Shown here: positions 61,954 to 64,000 of the stretch, in pieces | Layout of the letters: each line of letters begins with the position of its first letter | Numbering within the stretch: position 1 is the first letter of the stretch | Origin: an uncultured Lachnospiraceae bacterium | Lineage (GTDB): Bacteria; Bacillota; Clostridia; Lachnospirales; Lachnospiraceae | DNA length: 64,000 nt | Reading direction: 5' to 3' | Assembly: GCA_900318375.1 (NCBI GenBank) | Contig: ONKG01000007.1 | Span: forward strand, 79,829-143,828 | Position numbers and translations under genes: made by a program | Notes under the pieces: model-generated | Told to the model about the DNA's origin: nothing | What the model saw: only the letters and a program-made list of their open reading frames with translations | The model's database searches: none

Positions 61954-62187
61954 ATGAAAACAGTATCTATCTCTTTGAATTCCATCGACAAGGTCAAATC
62001 TTTTGTGAATGACCTCACTAAATTTGATGATGATTTTGATCTCGTCTCCGGACGTTATGTTATCGACGCAAAGTCGATCATGGGTATCTTCTCTCTGGAT
62101 CTTTCCCGTCCGATCAATCTGAACATTCACGCTACTGAAAACCTTGACAAGATCCTGGAGGTTCTCGATCCCTATATCATCAAATAA
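61954..62187 (+). CDS. HPr-like protein lacking the active-site histidine
   Basis: The 77-residue product has the HPr-fold strand pattern and the Ser46 region (VIDAKSIMGIFSLDL, matching K-S-I-M-G-x-x-x-L). The N-terminal loop that carries the phosphorylatable His15 (GLHARPA type) reads SLNSIDKVKSF instead, with no His. A phosphotransfer role is therefore unlikely. A regulatory role like that of Crh, which also lacks His15 and uses Ser46, is plausible (inference). The start at 61954 has AAGGAAAAGG at 12 nt. It is divergent from mtaB and convergent with thiI. Confidence 0.86.
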   Translation: MKTVSISLNSIDKVKSFVNDLTKFDDDFDLVSGRYVIDAKSIMGIFSLDLSRPINLNIHATENLDKILEVLDPYIIK

Positions 62188-62312
62188 CATCAAATAACGA
62201 TTTCAGGTCATCCTACGGAACCATCCTGCAGAATCCGGCGGCAGTCATCCCGATTCTTCCGATTCTGCCGGTCTCTGAGCTGAATCTCAAACTGAATTTG
62301 TTTCGAAAAACT

Positions 62313-62348
62313 GCGCGTGTGCCGGCATTCCCGGTACACGCGCTTTTT
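62313..62348. terminator. Bidirectional terminator between the HPr-like gene and thiI
   Basis: GCGCGTGTGCCGG (62313-62325) pairs with CCGGTACACGCGC (62331-62343), one G-U pair, followed by TTTTTC on the plus strand. On the minus strand it directly follows repeat copy D and carries an AGTTTTTC tail. Confidence 0.9.
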
Positions 62349-62440
62349 CATGACACAGCGGGTGTAATGAATTGCCCTTCTTACGACGGACTCGCGCCGG
62401 CCGGGATGGCCAGAGGGCGGCGGCGCTGTCTCTGCCTTAT
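62349..62440 (-). repeat. Pre-terminator two-hairpin repeat, copy D (diverged)
   Basis: Read on the minus strand it begins ATAAGGCAGAGACAGCG at the thiI stop and ends ATTACACCCGCTGTGTCATG directly before the terminator. The GTCGTAAG loop region and the CATTACAC...GTGTCATGA end match the other copies. The first hairpin has been replaced by a different GC-rich stem. Confidence 0.75.
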
Positions 62441-63660
62441 CTTTCCTCCTGCGGGCGGTAAGTGCTGACATTGATGATCTCATCTGTCTCGAGGGCGCGT
62501 TCCACCATCTCATCGATTTTCTCATCGAGGTTGTGCTCGTGCTTACGGATCACATCTGCCTTGGGCTTTGTCACAGGGTGCTTTGCCACAAAGATCGTGC
62601 AGCAGTCCTCATAGGGCAGGATAGAGGTCTCATAGGTGCCGATCTTTTTGGACACCTGGACGATCTCTTCCTTATCGAAGCCGATCAGAGGACGGAAGAC
62701 GGGCAGTGTGCAGACCTCGTTGGTAACCGCCAGGGCAGCCAGAGTCTGGGACGCAACCTGTCCGATGCTCTCTCCTGTAATGAGGCCGAGGCATTCGTTT
62801 TCTTTCGCAATACGCTCCGCAATGCGCATCATGTAGCGGCGCATGATGATGGTAAGTTCATCGTGAGGGCACTGCTCGTAGATATAGAGCTGAATTTCCG
62901 TAAAATTGATATTGTGCAGGCGGATCGGGCCGGTGTAGACCGAAATCTCACGAGCCAGATCAATGACCTTCTGCAGAGCGCGTTCGCTTGTATAGGGCGG
63001 CGCGTTAAAATAGACAGCGTCGATCCGCACACCGCGCTTTGCCACCATGTAGCCTGCGACAGGGGAATCGATTCCGCCGGAAAGGAGCAGCATGCACTTG
63101 CCGCCGACCCCCACAGGAAGGCCGCCGGGTCCCGGGATGACCTGGGAATACAAATAGATTTTCTCACGGACCTCAATGCTGAAAGTGATCTCAGGCTTGT
63201 GCACATCAACGCGCATATTGGGGCAGGCCTCGAGCACTGCATGGCCCACTTCGGCGTTGATCACAAGGGAATCCTGAGGATATTCCTTATTCATGCGTCT
63301 GGTGCGCACCTTGAAGGTATGCGCGGTCGCAGCTGTACCGCCGTCTGGATATTCGGACTTTATAAAGGACGCCGCTGTCTCGCAGAGCTGTTCGATGGGC
63401 ATGAGGTCATACTCCGCGACCGGGCAGATCCCCCAGATACCGAAAACATGGGAGAGCGCCTCGGTGACTTCCTCGAAGTCGTAGTCGCTCTTTGCTTCGA
63501 CAAAAACTCTTCCGTAGGTGCGGACCACATTGAAATGTCCCTCGCAGGGGCGCAGGGCGATCCGGATCTGACGGACCAGAGCCTCCTCGAAGATGTGGCG
63601 GTTTTTGCCCTTGATGCCGATCTCGGCGTATTTGATCAGAAATGCGTCGTATTTGTTCAT
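62437..63660 (-). CDS. thiI: tRNA uracil 4-sulfurtransferase
   Basis: The 407-residue enzyme makes 4-thiouridine in tRNA. It has an N-terminal ferredoxin-like and THUMP region (residues about 1-165), then the PP-loop pyrophosphatase SGGIDSP (about 195-201) and CVLP-type elements (EVCTLPVFRP, TYETSILPYEDCCTIF). It is shorter than the E. coli enzyme because it lacks the C-terminal rhodanese domain, as is usual in Firmicutes that use a separate sulfurtransferase such as a NifS-like partner. AGGAGG lies 14 nt upstream. Repeat copy D overlaps the last nucleotides. Confidence 0.95.
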   Translation of the reverse strand: MNKYDAFLIKYAEIGIKGKNRHIFEEALVRQIRIALRPCEGHFNVVRTYGRVFVEAKSDYDFEEVTEALSHVFGIWGICPVAEYDLMPIEQLCETAASFIKSEYPDGGTAATAHTFKVRTRRMNKEYPQDSLVINAEVGHAVLEACPNMRVDVHKPEITFSIEVREKIYLYSQVIPGPGGLPVGVGGKCMLLLSGGIDSPVAGYMVAKRGVRIDAVYFNAPPYTSERALQKVIDLAREISVYTGPIRLHNINFTEIQLYIYEQCPHDELTIIMRRYMMRIAERIAKENECLGLITGESIGQVASQTLAALAVTNEVCTLPVFRPLIGFDKEEIVQVSKKIGTYETSILPYEDCCTIFVAKHPVTKPKADVIRKHEHNLDEKIDEMVERALETDEIINVSTYRPQEER

Positions 63661-63685
63661 ACCTGTGGTTATGACCTCCTGTTTA

Positions 63686-63883
63686 CTCTTTCAAACATGT
63701 CGAAGCGTTCTGCTCTGAGACACTCCGGAAGAATGCCCGCAGTATAAAAGACGGACCATTCATGTCATCGATTATTCCGATGCAATCACAGGATACCTGG
63801 CCATCCCGCGGCTAAATCCTCCGGCCGTCCGCGGCAAAATCATCCGGAGTGAAAAAGATTGCATCGGCACTATTTTTTGCCCT
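63686..63883 (-). repeat. Structured repeat, family 2, long copy
   Basis: Shares CTCTTTC..ACATGTCGAAGCG, CTGAGACAC, TCCGATG.AATCACAGGAT and CATCCGGAGTGAAAAA.ATTGCATCGGCA blocks with the pair at 39964-40264. It is longer (about 198 nt) because of an insertion containing a TCATCGATTATTCC segment. It lies in the thiI upstream region. Confidence 0.85.
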
Positions 63884-64000
63884 TATTTTCTCACAAATTT
63901 CGGCGCTTCTGTAGCTTGGGTGGGTAAGTAAGCGCTGAATCTTGCCCACCAGTAAAGTTGTGGTTACGGTACGCCGCCCTTGCGTGAACCTCAGATGGAT
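63884..64000. other. Window end, no gene recognised
   Basis: The last 117 nt contain no open frame with a family signature and no clear RNA hairpin apart from TGGTGGGTAAGTAAGCG-like repeats of GGGTAAG. It may belong to a gene or repeat beyond the window. Confidence 0.4.

Noticed and set aside
62533-63747. A 404-codon open frame on the plus strand opposite thiI
   Set aside because: It lies fully antisense to thiI, which has all the family motifs. The translation has no family signature.

Overview
The window looks like chromosome from an anaerobic Firmicute (Bacillota), most likely a moderately GC-rich member of the Lachnospiraceae. The evidence is Gram-positive gene content and order (the mtaB-ireB-ruvX-DUF1292 and trmR-trhP blocks, rnjA, a CdaR-type regulator, coaX, a CotH protein, an S41 protease and choline-binding-like wall repeats), strong GGAGG ribosome sites, and many Rho-independent terminators. 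No phage, transposase, plasmid or CRISPR genes are visible. There is one tRNA gene (Gln, CTG).

Layout. 0-8 kb: a TetR regulator cut by the window edge with a palindromic operator, a TVP38-type membrane protein, a DUF1624 acyltransferase, a CYTH protein, a small membrane protein, and a heterodimeric ABC exporter with one degenerate ATP site. 8-22.5 kb: an unusual block of membrane-tethered proteins. It has three proteins with an N-terminal CxxC...CxxC zinc ribbon (one with an FHA domain, one with about thirty leucine-rich repeats, one with DUF898), a Ser/Thr kinase with an extracytoplasmic TPR half, a TPR membrane protein beside it, a second LRR membrane protein and a DUF2752 protein. I read this as a candidate envelope signalling or scaffolding module. 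22.5-35 kb: thiD, a PNPOx-like flavin protein, a MalY-type lyase, coaX, an Mrp ATPase, a 5 x 105-bp tandem array, a NYN/LOTUS-type protein, an alpha/beta hydrolase and a 1060-residue sensor-like protein with a degenerate histidine-kinase ATPase domain. 35-44 kb: rlmH-proA, a CotH protein, and a YdjG/YdjI-like pair (zinc ribbon plus SPFH) with a small DUF6472 gene. 44-50 kb: S41 protease, CdaR-type regulator, CvfB-like S1 protein, acyl-ACP thioesterase and a secreted amidase with wall-binding repeats. 50-64 kb: tRNA-Gln, trkH-trkA, and a minus-strand translation, tRNA-modification and RNA-decay block (trhP, trmR, a short MltG-like protein, rnjA, DUF1292, ruvX, ireB, mtaB), an HPr-like protein without the active-site His, and thiI.

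The most striking non-coding signal is a family of about 110-bp repeats (22358, 23476, 37319, 62349). All four copies lie between a stop codon and a terminator-like hairpin, in the same orientation as the gene they follow. Three can fold into two hairpins, and the junction to the next hairpin is conserved. A second structured repeat family occurs at 39964-40264, 58682 and 63686. Two long nested inverted-repeat elements lie at 15485 and 55008. Start sites were chosen by ribosome-site fit and family length. No database search was possible, so family names rest on recognised motifs.
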